Shown in pieces: positions 1-7,950 of a stretch of DNA of 33,844 nucleotides; within the stretch, counting starts at the first letter, position 1; every line of letters begins with the position of its first letter. The stretch covers positions 1 to 33,844 of the forward strand of contig JAPKEL010000017.1 in the NCBI GenBank assembly GCA_028822065.1, written 5' to 3'. This stretch comes from Woeseiaceae bacterium (GTDB lineage: Bacteria > Pseudomonadota > Gammaproteobacteria > Steroidobacterales > Woeseiaceae). The notes beneath the pieces were generated by a model that worked only from the letters and a program-made list of their open reading frames with translations, was not told where the DNA came from and made no database searches. The position numbers and the translations under genes were made by a program.

Positions 1-54
1 AAGGGAGTATGGGTTAATAGCTCATCGAGGGTTCGAATCCCTCGCTCTCCGCCA
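1..54 (+). tRNA. tRNA-Ser, 3' part only (5' end outside window)
   Basis: The visible part is a long variable arm, a T arm and the acceptor 3' strand. The variable arm pairs GAG/CTC and TAT/ATA around loop GGGTTA at 11-16. The T stem pairs 27-31 with 39-43 around the TTCGAAT loop. The acceptor 3' strand is 44-50, followed by G51 and an encoded CCA at 52-54. A long variable arm with discriminator G indicates serine rather than leucine, which has A. The anticodon lies before the window, so the isoacceptor is not visible. GCT is a guess from similarity of the T arm and acceptor to gammaproteobacterial tRNA-Ser(GCT). The SDR gene starts 31 bases downstream with no clear terminator between them. 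Confidence 0.75.
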
Positions 55-85
55 TTTTAATAATTCAAACTTCTCTGGAGAGGGT

Positions 86-778
86 ATGGTAACTGTATTA
101 GTAACTGGTGCGAATCGTGGTATTGGTCTAGAGTTTGTAAAACATTATTTAGGTCGTGGTGATCGAGTAATCGGAACTTATCGAGATATAGTAAGTTCTA
201 AAGAGTTAATTCAGATGGGCGAAGATCACGATAGTCTGGAGATACTTACTTTGGATGTAGGTTCAGATAAGTCACTCAAAGACTTCCCAAATCAGTTGGG
301 TGATCAACCAATCGATATCTTTATCAATAACGCTGGTGTTTTTGGTCCTCGTAATTCTACATTTAACAATGTAGATGAAAAAAACTGGATTCCGGCTCTA
401 CGAATTAATGCCATAGCGCCGCTACTATTGACACAATTAATTATTGAGAATTTAAGAAAAAGCTCGTTGAAAAAACTAATCTATATTACTTCGAAGATGG
501 GTTCCATCGATGATAATAAAGGCGGTGGATCTTATGTCTATCGAAGTTCAAAAACAGCATTAAACGCTGTAGTAAAAAGCATATCTGTTGATCTCGCTGA
601 TGAAGGAATGCTCGTGGCTCTATTACATCCTGGTTGGGTGAGAACAGATATGGGTGGTCCAAATGGTCTAATTGATACGAATACGAGTGTTTCCGGGATG
701 ATTAAGGTGATTGATGGGTTAGAGCAAACGCGTTCCGGTAGCTTTTTTAATTATGATGGCGCAGAAATTTCATGGTAA
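86..778 (+). CDS. SDR-family NAD(P)-dependent oxidoreductase, C-factor (CsgA)-like
   Basis: A classical short-chain dehydrogenase of 230 aa, the usual length. The cofactor-binding TGANRGIG lies at residues 7-14, NNAG at 81-84, and the catalytic Y152-x3-K156 follows SKMGS, whose S140 is the probable catalytic serine. The SKMGS and YRSSKTALN pattern resembles the C-factor/CsgA-like subgroup. The substrate cannot be told and it is probably cytosolic. The ATG at 86 follows GGAGAGGG at good spacing. It starts just after the tRNA-Ser, so read-through transcription is possible. Its last 28 bases overlap the 3' end of the convergent GMC oxidoreductase gene. Confidence 0.88.
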   Translation: MVTVLVTGANRGIGLEFVKHYLGRGDRVIGTYRDIVSSKELIQMGEDHDSLEILTLDVGSDKSLKDFPNQLGDQPIDIFINNAGVFGPRNSTFNNVDEKNWIPALRINAIAPLLLTQLIIENLRKSSLKKLIYITSKMGSIDDNKGGGSYVYRSSKTALNAVVKSISVDLADEGMLVALLHPGWVRTDMGGPNGLIDTNTSVSGMIKVIDGLEQTRSGSFFNYDGAEISW

Positions 779-2451
779 TTATTAAGTATTAGATCCGCTG
801 CTTTTTCGCCGATCATTATGGTTGGTGCATTCGTGTTGCCACTTACTATTTGAGGCATGATTGAAGCATCTGCTACCCTGAGATTCTTTATGCCCGTTAC
901 ATTCAAATTTTGATCAACTACAGCCATTTCATCGATACCCATTTTGCAGGTACCAACAGGATGATAGACCGTATCGGCACTTTGTCTTATGGCAGCTTCT
1001 ATTTCACTATCATTATTTTGGTTTATACTTCCGTCGATAGGATCTTTGGTATATTTAGATAGAGGATCTTCATTTAAAATCTCTGCCATTCTTTTGTAGC
1101 CATTAATCATTGTCTGCATATCATCTTCGTTAGATAAGAAATTTGGATCAATTACGGGAGGAGCAAGAGGATCCTTCGAGCTTAAAGTCAATGTTCCTCT
1201 TGATTTCGGCCTAAGTAAGCATACGTGGCAACTAATGCCATGACCCCATAACAATGTTCTTGCATGATCTACAGTCTTAGCTACGCCAAAATGAAGCTGA
1301 ATATCTGGAGTGATTTGTTCTGATGAGCTTTTTATAAATGCACCAGCTTCTGCTACTGGTGATGCAAATTGTCCTTTTCTGAGGAGAAGATATTTCAGTA
1401 ACTCAAGAGGAAATTTGTACAAAAATGATTTTATTGAGAATCCTATTGTGTCTATTGATTCATAACTAAAGGTGCGTACAAAATCAATATGATCTTGAAG
1501 ATTTTTGCCAACACCAGGAAGATCTTTCTCCACTTTAATGGCAAGTGTTTCAAGTTCATTTTTTGGCCCTATACCGGATCTAAGCAATATCTGAGGTGAC
1601 CCAAAAGCACCAGCTGACAAAATGATCTCTTTATTAGCTTGTATAGTAAATTCTTGTTTATTCTTATCTAAAAAGTTAACGGCAATTGCCTTGCCGTCTT
1701 CGATGATTAATTTATCAACATTCACATCCGTTAATATGGTTAGATTCGCTCTATTCTTGATGGGTTCTATGTATGCTTGTGCTGCACTCCATCTTTTCCC
1801 TTTCTTTTGGGTTACTTGAAAGAAGCCCACTCCTTCTTGTTCTTGTCCATTAAAATCATGATTATAATTGTGTAATTTTGAGCCTGATTCTACAAAAGCT
1901 TTCGTAAAAATGTTCTCATTTTGTATATTACTGACATTAAGAGGACCATCTTGGCCGTGATATTCATCTTTGAAGACTTCATTAGATTCAGCTTTTTTGA
2001 AATAAGGCATTACATCGTTGTATGACCACCCTTGATTGCCAAGATCACACCAATTATTGTAATCATTTTTATGACCTCTTATATAAAGCATTGCATTTAT
2101 AGCACTTGATCCTCCAAGAGTTTTACCTCTAGGCTGGAAGCCTCTTCTGTGTTCTTCATTCTCAATAGTTGCTTTATGCAGATCACCAATTGAATCAACA
2201 ATATAGGATTCAGATTGAGGAAGAGTTACTTTTCCGAATGCCCTTTGGGGAACAGTTTCATAACTCCAATTGTATTTACTTTTCTGTCCAACAATAAAAG
2301 GAAAACCCATGGGGGTACTGATTCGAATATCTTTATTTTTTGACCCGGCTTCGAGAAGACAAATCCTATAAGAACTTATTGCACTTAATCTGTTAGCAAG
2401 AACGCAACCTGCTGAACCTCCACCGACGATAATGAAGTCAAAATCGCTCAT
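751..2451 (-). CDS. GMC-family FAD-dependent oxidoreductase (choline dehydrogenase-like)
   Basis: A 566-aa glucose-methanol-choline flavoprotein that oxidises an alcohol with FAD; the substrate is unknown. An N-terminal dinucleotide fold carries GGGSAG just after the start. GMC signatures follow: GGSSAINAMLYIRG, then SAGAFGSPQILLRSGIGP. The C-terminal catalytic region holds YHPVGTCKMG and VSGNTNAPTIMIGE, with the active-site His and Asn. I place the start at the ATG at 2451 (MSDFDFIIVGG), four bases after the stop of the upstream gene, because family members begin a few residues before the FAD fold. A longer reading frame upstream is only the neighbouring gene in another frame. The ribosome site is weak, so translational coupling to 2456-2878 is likely. 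The 3' end overlaps the SDR gene. Confidence 0.9.
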   Translation of the reverse strand: MSDFDFIIVGGGSAGCVLANRLSAISSYRICLLEAGSKNKDIRISTPMGFPFIVGQKSKYNWSYETVPQRAFGKVTLPQSESYIVDSIGDLHKATIENEEHRRGFQPRGKTLGGSSAINAMLYIRGHKNDYNNWCDLGNQGWSYNDVMPYFKKAESNEVFKDEYHGQDGPLNVSNIQNENIFTKAFVESGSKLHNYNHDFNGQEQEGVGFFQVTQKKGKRWSAAQAYIEPIKNRANLTILTDVNVDKLIIEDGKAIAVNFLDKNKQEFTIQANKEIILSAGAFGSPQILLRSGIGPKNELETLAIKVEKDLPGVGKNLQDHIDFVRTFSYESIDTIGFSIKSFLYKFPLELLKYLLLRKGQFASPVAEAGAFIKSSSEQITPDIQLHFGVAKTVDHARTLLWGHGISCHVCLLRPKSRGTLTLSSKDPLAPPVIDPNFLSNEDDMQTMINGYKRMAEILNEDPLSKYTKDPIDGSINQNNDSEIEAAIRQSADTVYHPVGTCKMGIDEMAVVDQNLNVTGIKNLRVADASIMPQIVSGNTNAPTIMIGEKAADLILNNYHEISAPS

Positions 2452-2455
2452 TACG

Positions 2456-2878
2456 TTATCTTTTTTCATTAAGAAGATTGTGTTTTTGTTCTTGAAATTC
2501 TTCATCATTGAGAACATTTGTATCATGCAATTTTTTCAATCTCTCTAATTGATTAATTAACGAGTCATCATTATCGATTCTATCTTGATTATTAGTAGCT
2601 TGGTTTTCTGTGTTACTGGTAAATGACCAAACTAACGCCACTACCCAACCTATAAATGTCCAGCCAAGTAAAATATTTACGATGAAAATCGGTATTTTAT
2701 CATTATGTCTTCTTAGCAGGCATATCATGGTTGGAAAAAAATAGATCAGTGAAAGGATTATAAAACCTCCACCAAAAAATACAGAAAAAGGGTTTAAATA
2801 TTCAGCAAATAATGAATATTCTTGTCCCCAGGATGATGAATAAGCTAATAATGTTGTGATTATGATTAGTTTTTTCAA
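2456..2878 (-). CDS. Superinfection-immunity (Imm_superinfect)-like membrane protein with C-terminal SHOCT domain
   Basis: A 140-aa membrane protein. An N-terminal signal-like segment (residues 1-18) is followed by two hydrophobic helices, about 33-55 and 62-87, with the pattern YFFPTMICLLRRH and LLGWTFIGWVVALVW. That pattern is typical of the family named after the T4 superinfection-immunity protein. A polar linker leads to a short helical C-terminus, about 106-137 (LERLKKLHDTNVLNDEEFQ), which matches the SHOCT oligomerisation domain. Chromosomal proteins of this architecture are common and uncharacterised, so the name does not imply phage defence. The start is TTG at 2878, chosen because the signal-like peptide begins there; the ribosome site is poor. 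It is followed after four bases by the GMC gene. Confidence 0.7.
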   Translation of the reverse strand: MKKLIIITTLLAYSSSWGQEYSLFAEYLNPFSVFFGGGFIILSLIYFFPTMICLLRRHNDKIPIFIVNILLGWTFIGWVVALVWSFTSNTENQATNNQDRIDNDDSLINQLERLKKLHDTNVLNDEEFQEQKHNLLNEKR

Positions 2879-2972
2879 AGTATTAATACCAGTTAATTTT
2901 TGTTCTCAGAATACGCCACAGCGAGATCATTTACCAATAAGCTATAGATACTTTTCTCTATATACATATTAG

Positions 2973-3164
2973 CTAACAATCTATGTAGTCTTCTATGATT
3001 TCACAATCTTCAACAATTATCCCTACCGCTTGCTTAAAATCATAATCTTGACTTAAATCATACCCATTCATTCCAGCTACTTTTGCACTGGCTATTGGCG
3101 TATAGATTTTAATGGTGATCATAACTAAACAAATCATAATTGTTATCAGTACTGTATTTTTCAT
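2973..3164 (-). CDS. Small membrane-anchored or secreted protein of unknown function (63 aa)
   Basis: I do not recognise this protein. A hydrophobic N-terminal helix (about residues 4-27) is followed by an acidic tail containing two cysteines, one of them the last residue. A good ribosome site (AGAGGT, eight bases before ATG) and the position 11 bases after the stop of the 435-aa gene argue that it is real and in the same operon. It could be exported, or anchored with the tail in the periplasm, where C53 and C63 could form a disulfide. A gap of 94 bases separates it from the next gene in the same direction. Confidence 0.55.
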   Translation of the reverse strand: MKNTVLITIMICLVMITIKIYTPIASAKVAGMNGYDLSQDYDFKQAVGIIVEDCEIIEDYIDC

Positions 3165-3175
3165 TTTTTATACCT

Positions 3176-4483
3176 CTAATTTTGTCTATTAATATAGTTA
3201 TTGATTTCATGCGTTAGTAGCCAAATTCTATCTCGACCCCAACTGGAAAATATCTCTTTATTTTTATGGTCAATTAATCGAAAGCTTGGTACACCCCAAA
3301 GACCTGATTTTATGAGTTGCTGTCTATTTTCTTCAATGGGTTGTTGCCATTCTGAGCTATCAAGGTGATGTTTAGCTTCATTCCAGTCTAGCGAGCTAAT
3401 CTCTATGGCACACCTTAAATTTTTCTCCAAACTCATGTCTTTTCCTTCGGACCAAGCTAGGTGACAAAATGCCAATAGATATTCTCCTGATTTATTTTGA
3501 GATTGTGCATATGAGTATAGTGAATAACCCCTTAAGACAGCTTCGCCTAAAGGATCATTAATGACTCCAAAAGGAATATTAATACGTTCAGATTCGCGTT
3601 TGGCATCGATTACTATGTATGAAGCTTTATTGGCTGGAACCACTAAGCCCCTCATAACCATTGGCATGACTGGTCTTATGACTGTCTTAACTGGATAATT
3701 TTTTTCAAATGCAAGTATTTCCGGCAGAGCTAGATAGCTATAAGGACTCCTAATTGATATAAAAAATTCAACTGTTAAGTCTTTCTTGTCCATTTGATTG
3801 AGGTGCTTAATATTTTCTTGGAAATGAGAAATATTGGAAGAATTATTCTTTTTAAGACCAATTTTTTTCATCCTTTTTTCTAAATAAGGTAATCGATCAA
3901 TACCCCAATACCATTCCCCAGCATAATAAAACATGCCGCTTTGATAATGACCTAATTTTTTTCTGAGCAATTTATTTTTTGCAAGTGTACTTGCTAACTC
4001 ATTCTCTGAGGCTGGTAATTTTTCCATTCCTAGTGTTAGATCATCACTCCATAATTGCTTCCCTATAAGGAGCGCATCAGTCACTAAATCATTTGAGTTA
4101 GCTAACGCACGCATTGCTGTATATGTATCAGCTTGCGATGGTAATTTCGTGGTAATCGGAAAATCTAAATTATGATACGGAGCTATTTTTTTGACATCTT
4201 TTAAAGAAAATTGAATCAATTCTTTCTTTTTCGGCGCTGCTTCTTTATCTGGAGCTTCAACCAGATGGACATGAACAGATATTTGATATTCATTAATTAA
4301 TTTGTGTAATAACTGAGAGGCAAGGTAACTGTATGGATCATCAACTTGGAAGAAGAAGTGCACATCATGATTTTGCCTGCATAACTTTCTTTTTATTTCA
4401 TAATAATATCTTCTGACGTCACGTAAGAATGGGCTAGTGATAAACTTTGTCACTGATGGGCTGAGAATTTTTTTTAATTTCAT
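3176..4483 (-). CDS. Tandem two-domain DsbA-fold protein, 2-hydroxychromene-2-carboxylate isomerase-like
   Basis: A 435-aa protein built from two copies of the HCCA-isomerase/kappa-GST type of thioredoxin fold. Domain 1 spans about residues 41-205: it starts with FFFQVDDPYSYLA and ends with GEWYWGIDRLPYLE. Domain 2 spans about 237-430: it starts with FFISIRSPYSYLA and ends with GVPSFRLI and WGRDRIWLL. HCCA isomerases isomerise glutathione-linked aromatic intermediates and use a serine before PYSYL. Domain 2 keeps it (S246), while domain 1 has aspartate (D49), so domain 1 may be non-catalytic. There is no CxxC disulfide motif. The usual family length is near 200 aa, so this is a duplication-fusion. 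It heads the leftward operon; the start is ATG at 4483 with a weak ribosome site. Confidence 0.75.
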   Translation of the reverse strand: MKLKKILSPSVTKFITSPFLRDVRRYYYEIKRKLCRQNHDVHFFFQVDDPYSYLASQLLHKLINEYQISVHVHLVEAPDKEAAPKKKELIQFSLKDVKKIAPYHNLDFPITTKLPSQADTYTAMRALANSNDLVTDALLIGKQLWSDDLTLGMEKLPASENELASTLAKNKLLRKKLGHYQSGMFYYAGEWYWGIDRLPYLEKRMKKIGLKKNNSSNISHFQENIKHLNQMDKKDLTVEFFISIRSPYSYLALPEILAFEKNYPVKTVIRPVMPMVMRGLVVPANKASYIVIDAKRESERINIPFGVINDPLGEAVLRGYSLYSYAQSQNKSGEYLLAFCHLAWSEGKDMSLEKNLRCAIEISSLDWNEAKHHLDSSEWQQPIEENRQQLIKSGLWGVPSFRLIDHKNKEIFSSWGRDRIWLLTHEINNYINRQN

Positions 4484-4601
4484 TTTTATCTGTTGTTTAT
4501 TTATTATTCGCAGTTAATAGGATTAAATAATTCATTGTTAAGTATTATTCATAGTATTCTTAGTGATCTCTTAATATAATTGAATTTAGGACTATACAAA
4601 A

Positions 4602-4678
4602 GCGCCCGTAGCTCAGCTGGATAGAGTACCTGGCTACGAACCAGGCGGTCGGGAGTTCGAATCTCTCCGGGCGCGCCA
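4602..4678 (+). tRNA. tRNA-Arg(ACG)
   Basis: A complete 77-nt cloverleaf. The acceptor GCGCCCG (4602-4608) pairs with CGGGCGC (4668-4674). The D arm begins GCTCAGCTGG. The anticodon loop CTACGAA is closed by a CCTGG/CCAGG stem and gives anticodon ACG. The T arm GGGAG/CTCTC encloses TTCGAAT, and CCA is encoded at 4676-4678. The sequence is typical of gammaproteobacterial tRNA-Arg(ACG). A TATAAT at 4575-4580 is a plausible -10 element, although no good -35 is visible. Confidence 0.97.
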
Positions 4679-4685
4679 TATTTTA

Positions 4686-4710
4686 GCCCCACTTCTGTGG
4701 GGTTTTTATT
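4686..4710 (+). terminator. Rho-independent terminator after tRNA-Arg
   Basis: CCCCAC (4687-4692) and GTGGGG (4697-4702) form a perfect six-base GC-rich stem around loop TTCT, followed at once by TTTTTATTTTT. It lies eight bases after the tRNA and separates it from dgcN. Confidence 0.9.
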
Positions 4711-4768
4711 TTTCTCTTAAGAAGATAATATCCACAGTTACTAAATTTATTTCAAGTGGGTAGTTAGT

Positions 4769-5773
4769 GTGCATTTAAAAAAGCCATATGTATTGTTTGT
4801 TGGTGATGTTGAGGATGATCTAGCGGCAAAAGTTGCTCATGGTATTGCTGACTGGAGACCGAATGAGTGCGTTGGTCAAATTAAATTACCAGGATGTGAG
4901 GCGATAATTGATTTACCTTTATTAACTATTGAGTCAGCCATCGAAAAAGGAGCTAAAACTCTAGTTCTAGGAGTAGCTAATCGCGGCGGTGGCATATCAC
5001 AATCATGGTATGAAACCCTTGTTAAGGCTGCTGAGTATGGTTTGGATATAGCTTCGGGACTGCATCAATTATTATCAACCGTACCGAACCTAAATGCCAT
5101 TGCAGAAAAAAACAATGTGGCGCTTCATGAAGCGCGTATTCCAGTTGGACCTTTCCCAATTGCGCATGCAAAATCACGTTCGGGTAGAAGATTATTGACG
5201 GTGGGTACGGATTGTTCAGTTGGAAAGATGTACGCGGCATTAGCGATTGAAAAAGCCATGTTATCCAGAAAAATCTCAGTTGACTTTCGAGCTACTGGAC
5301 AAACTGGCATATTAATTAGCGGGAATGGTGTGCCCATCGATGCAGTGGTGGCTGATTTTATGAGCGGTGCTATTGAAGAATTATGCCCAGCTAATGACCC
5401 TGATCATTGGGATATTATTGAAGGTCAGGGATCACTATTTCATCCCTCTTTTGCGGGAGTAAGTCTTGGTTTATTACATGGTGCTCAACCTACAGATATG
5501 ATTTTATGTCATGAACCGACACGAACTCATATGCGAGGACTGCCAGAAGTTTCATTACCCTCTATTAAGCATTGCATGGAGGCTAATTTAATTGCAGCCA
5601 AGCTCGTTAATCCAGATGTTCGCTTTGCGGGTATTGCGCTAAATACAGTTGCATTGGATGATCATGAGACATCAAAAATAATTAAAGAACTCTCTCAAGA
5701 GTTTGGTTTAATAACTTGTGATCCTATGAAACATGGCGTCGATGATTTGATCGAATTTTTACTGCAAGGGTAA
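4769..5773 (+). CDS. dgcN: D-glutamate N-acetyltransferase DgcN (DUF1611 family)
   Basis: A 334-aa member of the DUF1611 family. In marine Proteobacteria the DgcN/DgcA pair has been described as a D-glutamate route: DgcN makes N-acetyl-D-glutamate and DgcA racemises it to the L form. The protein has an N-terminal Rossmann-like half (FVGDVEDDLAAKVAHGI). A P-loop-like GTDCSVGK at residues 146-153 opens the C-terminal half, which also contains EGQGSLFHPSF at about 218-228. The start is GTG at 4769, preceded by AAGTGGG, and it places the family's conserved KPYxLFxGD right at the N-terminus. It is first in a three-gene operon, with dgcA two bases downstream. The pairing with dgcA supports this reading over an uncharacterised DUF1611 protein. 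Confidence 0.85.
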   Translation: MHLKKPYVLFVGDVEDDLAAKVAHGIADWRPNECVGQIKLPGCEAIIDLPLLTIESAIEKGAKTLVLGVANRGGGISQSWYETLVKAAEYGLDIASGLHQLLSTVPNLNAIAEKNNVALHEARIPVGPFPIAHAKSRSGRRLLTVGTDCSVGKMYAALAIEKAMLSRKISVDFRATGQTGILISGNGVPIDAVVADFMSGAIEELCPANDPDHWDIIEGQGSLFHPSFAGVSLGLLHGAQPTDMILCHEPTRTHMRGLPEVSLPSIKHCMEANLIAAKLVNPDVRFAGIALNTVALDDHETSKIIKELSQEFGLITCDPMKHGVDDLIEFLLQG

Positions 5774-5775
5774 GT

Positions 5776-6756
5776 ATGTTAAGAAAGTTGTCTGTTACTC
5801 ATGAATCATGGCCCTTAAAAAAAATATTTACTATTTCTAGAGGGTCAAAAACATCTGCTGACATAGTGTACGTAGAAATTGAGGAGGGCGATCATATAGG
5901 AAGAGGAGAAGCCGTTCCCTATAAGAGATATGGTGAATCAATCATGAGCGTAATCACTCAAATTACGGCGCTGAAAAATAGCATAGAAAATGGAATAAAT
6001 TCAGAGGAATTATTAACTGCCCTTAAAGCTGGTGCCGCAAGAAATGCAATTGATTGTGCGTTATGGGATCTGCGTGCAAAAATTGACAACACTCCTGTAT
6101 GGAAGAATCTAAATAAAAATGTTTCGGGTAAAATAACCACCGCCATGACGCTTGGTATGGAAAGTCCAGCAATAATGGCTGCAGAGGCTCTCGAGTATAA
6201 TAAATATGATGTATTGAAACTAAAATTAGGCTCTAAAGATGTGATCGAATCTGTTCGTGCAGTTCGTAATGTTGCCCCCAGCCCAAAATTAATCATTGAT
6301 GCCAATGAGGCTTGGACTGAGGAACAAATACGTGCCTGGCAAGAAGAGCTTTTTGCCTTAAATGTCTCACTCATAGAGCAACCATTACCTGTTGGCAAAG
6401 ATGCATGTTTGAATAGCTTTAATCACTTAGTACCTATTTGTGCGGATGAATCTTGTCATACGGCTAAAGATATACCTCGTTTAGCTGATAGGTATGATTA
6501 CGTAAATTTAAAATTAGATAAGACGGGCGGTTTGACGGAGGCGTTACGAGCAAAAGAAGAAGCAAAATTACATGATTTAGGTCTCATGATTGGTTGTATG
6601 GTGGCAACTTCTTTATCCATGGCACCAGCAATATTATTAACTGAAAATGCTGATTTTATTGATCTGGATGGGCCATTTCTATTGGATGTGGACCGGCAAC
6701 CTAGTTTGGTAGTAGGACCAAATTGTCTTCTTTATAATTCGGATGTCTGGGGATAA
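5776..6756 (+). CDS. dgcA: N-acetyl-D-glutamate racemase DgcA (enolase superfamily, dipeptide epimerase-like)
   Basis: A 326-aa enolase-superfamily protein of the muconate-lactonising subgroup, closest in motif layout to L-Ala-D/L-Glu epimerases. The catalytic lysines are K150 (in KLKLG) and K246 (in NLKLDKTGG). The metal ligands are D175 (IIDANEAW), E201 (LIEQPLP) and D224 (CADES). These positions are within one residue of those I recall for E. coli AEE (YcjG), so from this sequence alone it could be a dipeptide epimerase. The immediate upstream DgcN makes the N-acetyl-D-Glu racemase role more likely. AAGGG before the ATG gives a good ribosome site. The stop overlaps the next start by one base (TAATG). 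Confidence 0.85.
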   Translation: MLRKLSVTHESWPLKKIFTISRGSKTSADIVYVEIEEGDHIGRGEAVPYKRYGESIMSVITQITALKNSIENGINSEELLTALKAGAARNAIDCALWDLRAKIDNTPVWKNLNKNVSGKITTAMTLGMESPAIMAAEALEYNKYDVLKLKLGSKDVIESVRAVRNVAPSPKLIIDANEAWTEEQIRAWQEELFALNVSLIEQPLPVGKDACLNSFNHLVPICADESCHTAKDIPRLADRYDYVNLKLDKTGGLTEALRAKEEAKLHDLGLMIGCMVATSLSMAPAILLTENADFIDLDGPFLLDVDRQPSLVVGPNCLLYNSDVWG

Positions 6757-7448
6757 TGTTGCGATTATTCATTTTCTTAATCACCTCTTACGCAATGATT
6801 GGTTGTGCCCCTTTAACTTTGGAGTCAAGACAAGATGCAATGCCTAGAAATTTTGTTGACATCGGAAATTACATACCCGATGCAATCATAGATGCCAGGT
6901 ATGCTTCATCAAATAACTTCACAGGTAAGCCGGTAGATGGTTATTTTGCTAATAAATGCTTATTAACTAAAGATACCGCGCTAGCTTTAAGGAGGGTTCA
7001 AGAGGCTTTAACCGAAAGTAAAATGATTTTAAAGATCTATGATTGCTATCGCCCTCAACGAGCTGTAGACCAGTTTATTGCTTGGACGGAAGACCTATCC
7101 GATCTGAATACCAAAGCAGAATATTATCCGCGTATTGGAAAAGACACATTATTGGGTCCATATATAGCCTCTCAATCTGGTCACAGCAAAGGAAATACAA
7201 TAGATTTAACTATTATGGCTTTTGATCAAGGGAGTCATTATGAACTAGATATGGGCTCAAGCTATGATTTATTTGATCCCATTTCACATACCAAAACCAA
7301 TTTAATTACTTTGCAGCAACAAAAAAATAGACTCTTATTAAAAGAAATTATGGAGCAATTTAATTTTATGAATTATGAATTGGAATGGTGGCATTTTTCA
7401 TTTCAATCTCTAACACCTTATCCGTTTCTAAATTTTCCGATACAATAA
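6756..7448 (+). CDS. D-Ala-D-Ala dipeptidase, VanX/DdpX-type (M15D), probable lipoprotein
   Basis: A 230-aa zinc dipeptidase that would hydrolyse D-Ala-D-Ala. Zinc ligands H143 and D150 lie in SGHSKGNTID and H213 in EWWHF; E210 is the catalytic glutamate. YRPQRA (R99) matches the substrate-binding Arg of VanX. The N-terminus is a signal peptide ending in MIGC, so C17 may be lipidated and the enzyme would work in the periplasm. VanX itself is cytoplasmic, so the exported form suggests peptidoglycan turnover rather than vancomycin resistance. Translation is coupled to dgcA by a one-base overlap, which ties D-Ala-D-Ala cleavage to D-Glu use. Confidence 0.87.
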   Translation: MLRLFIFLITSYAMIGCAPLTLESRQDAMPRNFVDIGNYIPDAIIDARYASSNNFTGKPVDGYFANKCLLTKDTALALRRVQEALTESKMILKIYDCYRPQRAVDQFIAWTEDLSDLNTKAEYYPRIGKDTLLGPYIASQSGHSKGNTIDLTIMAFDQGSHYELDMGSSYDLFDPISHTKTNLITLQQQKNRLLLKEIMEQFNFMNYELEWWHFSFQSLTPYPFLNFPIQ

Positions 7449-7541
7449 TTATTAGAATTTATTATATTAACGTGCTTTATAGTCTATTATGAGTTAGCGT
7501 GTGGTCTGGTTAATTTTATACGAAATTAAGGAAACCAAAAA

Positions 7542-7832
7542 ATGAGTAGTTCTTTTAATTTATTCACTATAGTGATTGTTTTATTTTTAGCTGGTTGTGC
7601 AAGTAATTCTGGTGAATATCCATCAGCAAGAACACCCTCAACCGCGCCAAACACTCAAAGCAAAGCCTTAAACTGTAATGCCGGTGAAGTACTTGTTTGT
7701 GAAGCACGCTCACCGCACAGGGTGAGCGACGGTAGATACGGTCGTAAAAATAAAAAAAGCAAGGCATGTTCATGCCAGCAAGAATCCGATTTTAGTAAGA
7801 TGGGCATAGATGTTCTCGGGCAAGGCAATTAA
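7542..7832 (+). CDS. Small lipoprotein with C-terminal four-cysteine motif, paralogue 1 of 3
   Basis: I know no function for this 96-aa protein. The signal peptide ends in a clear lipobox, FLAGC (C19). A proline-rich linker EYPSARTPSTAPN follows. The C-terminal module has C45NAGE, C53, RVSDGRYGRK and C76-S-C78. The same linker is found in 8483-8740, and the same cysteine module there and in 7951-8373, so the three genes are tandem paralogues. The ribosome site is AAGGA before ATG 7542. The spacing of four Cys with a basic RxSDxRxGR core could suit a disulfide-stabilised or metal-binding mini-domain in the periplasm; this is inference. Confidence 0.75.
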   Translation: MSSSFNLFTIVIVLFLAGCASNSGEYPSARTPSTAPNTQSKALNCNAGEVLVCEARSPHRVSDGRYGRKNKKSKACSCQQESDFSKMGIDVLGQGN

Positions 7833-7879
7833 CTACGCTCGTTAAGATTTACGAAGTCCTCTGACCGCATTATATAACA

Positions 7880-7912
7880 GTCACCTAGGTGACACCTTTT
7901 TTAAAAAGGTGT
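7880..7912. repeat. Two adjoining inverted repeats between paralogues 1 and 2
   Basis: GTCACCTAGGTGAC at 7880-7893 is a perfect 14-base palindrome. It runs directly into a second perfect inverted repeat at 7892-7912, ACACCTTTTT and AAAAAGGTGT around one base. The two overlap by two bases, and CACC/GGTG is the half-site in both. No long T run follows, so a simple terminator is not well supported; a protein-binding site or alternating RNA hairpins are alternatives. It lies 39 bases before the ATG at 7951. Confidence 0.6.
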
Positions 7913-7950
7913 ATAAATGGTCGTATCTGTTTTTTATGGGGGGCAGAAAA

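Noticed and set aside
2456-2878. Prophage remnant or defence gene, from the superinfection-immunity name
   Set aside because: No phage or defence genes are nearby, and chromosomal proteins with this domain and SHOCT are common. The name reflects the founding T4 member only.
1-4678. Possible integrated element between the two tRNA genes
   Set aside because: No integrase is present, and I could not find a repeat of either tRNA 3' end in the interval. Kept only as a question of tRNA-pair separation.
5958-6398. 146-codon minus-strand frame
   Set aside because: It is the shadow of dgcA, whose catalytic residues are all in the plus-strand frame.
6756-7448. Vancomycin-resistance role for the VanX-like gene
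   Set aside because: There is no vanH/vanA or vanRS, the protein has an export signal, and it is coupled to dgcA, so a catabolic role is more likely.
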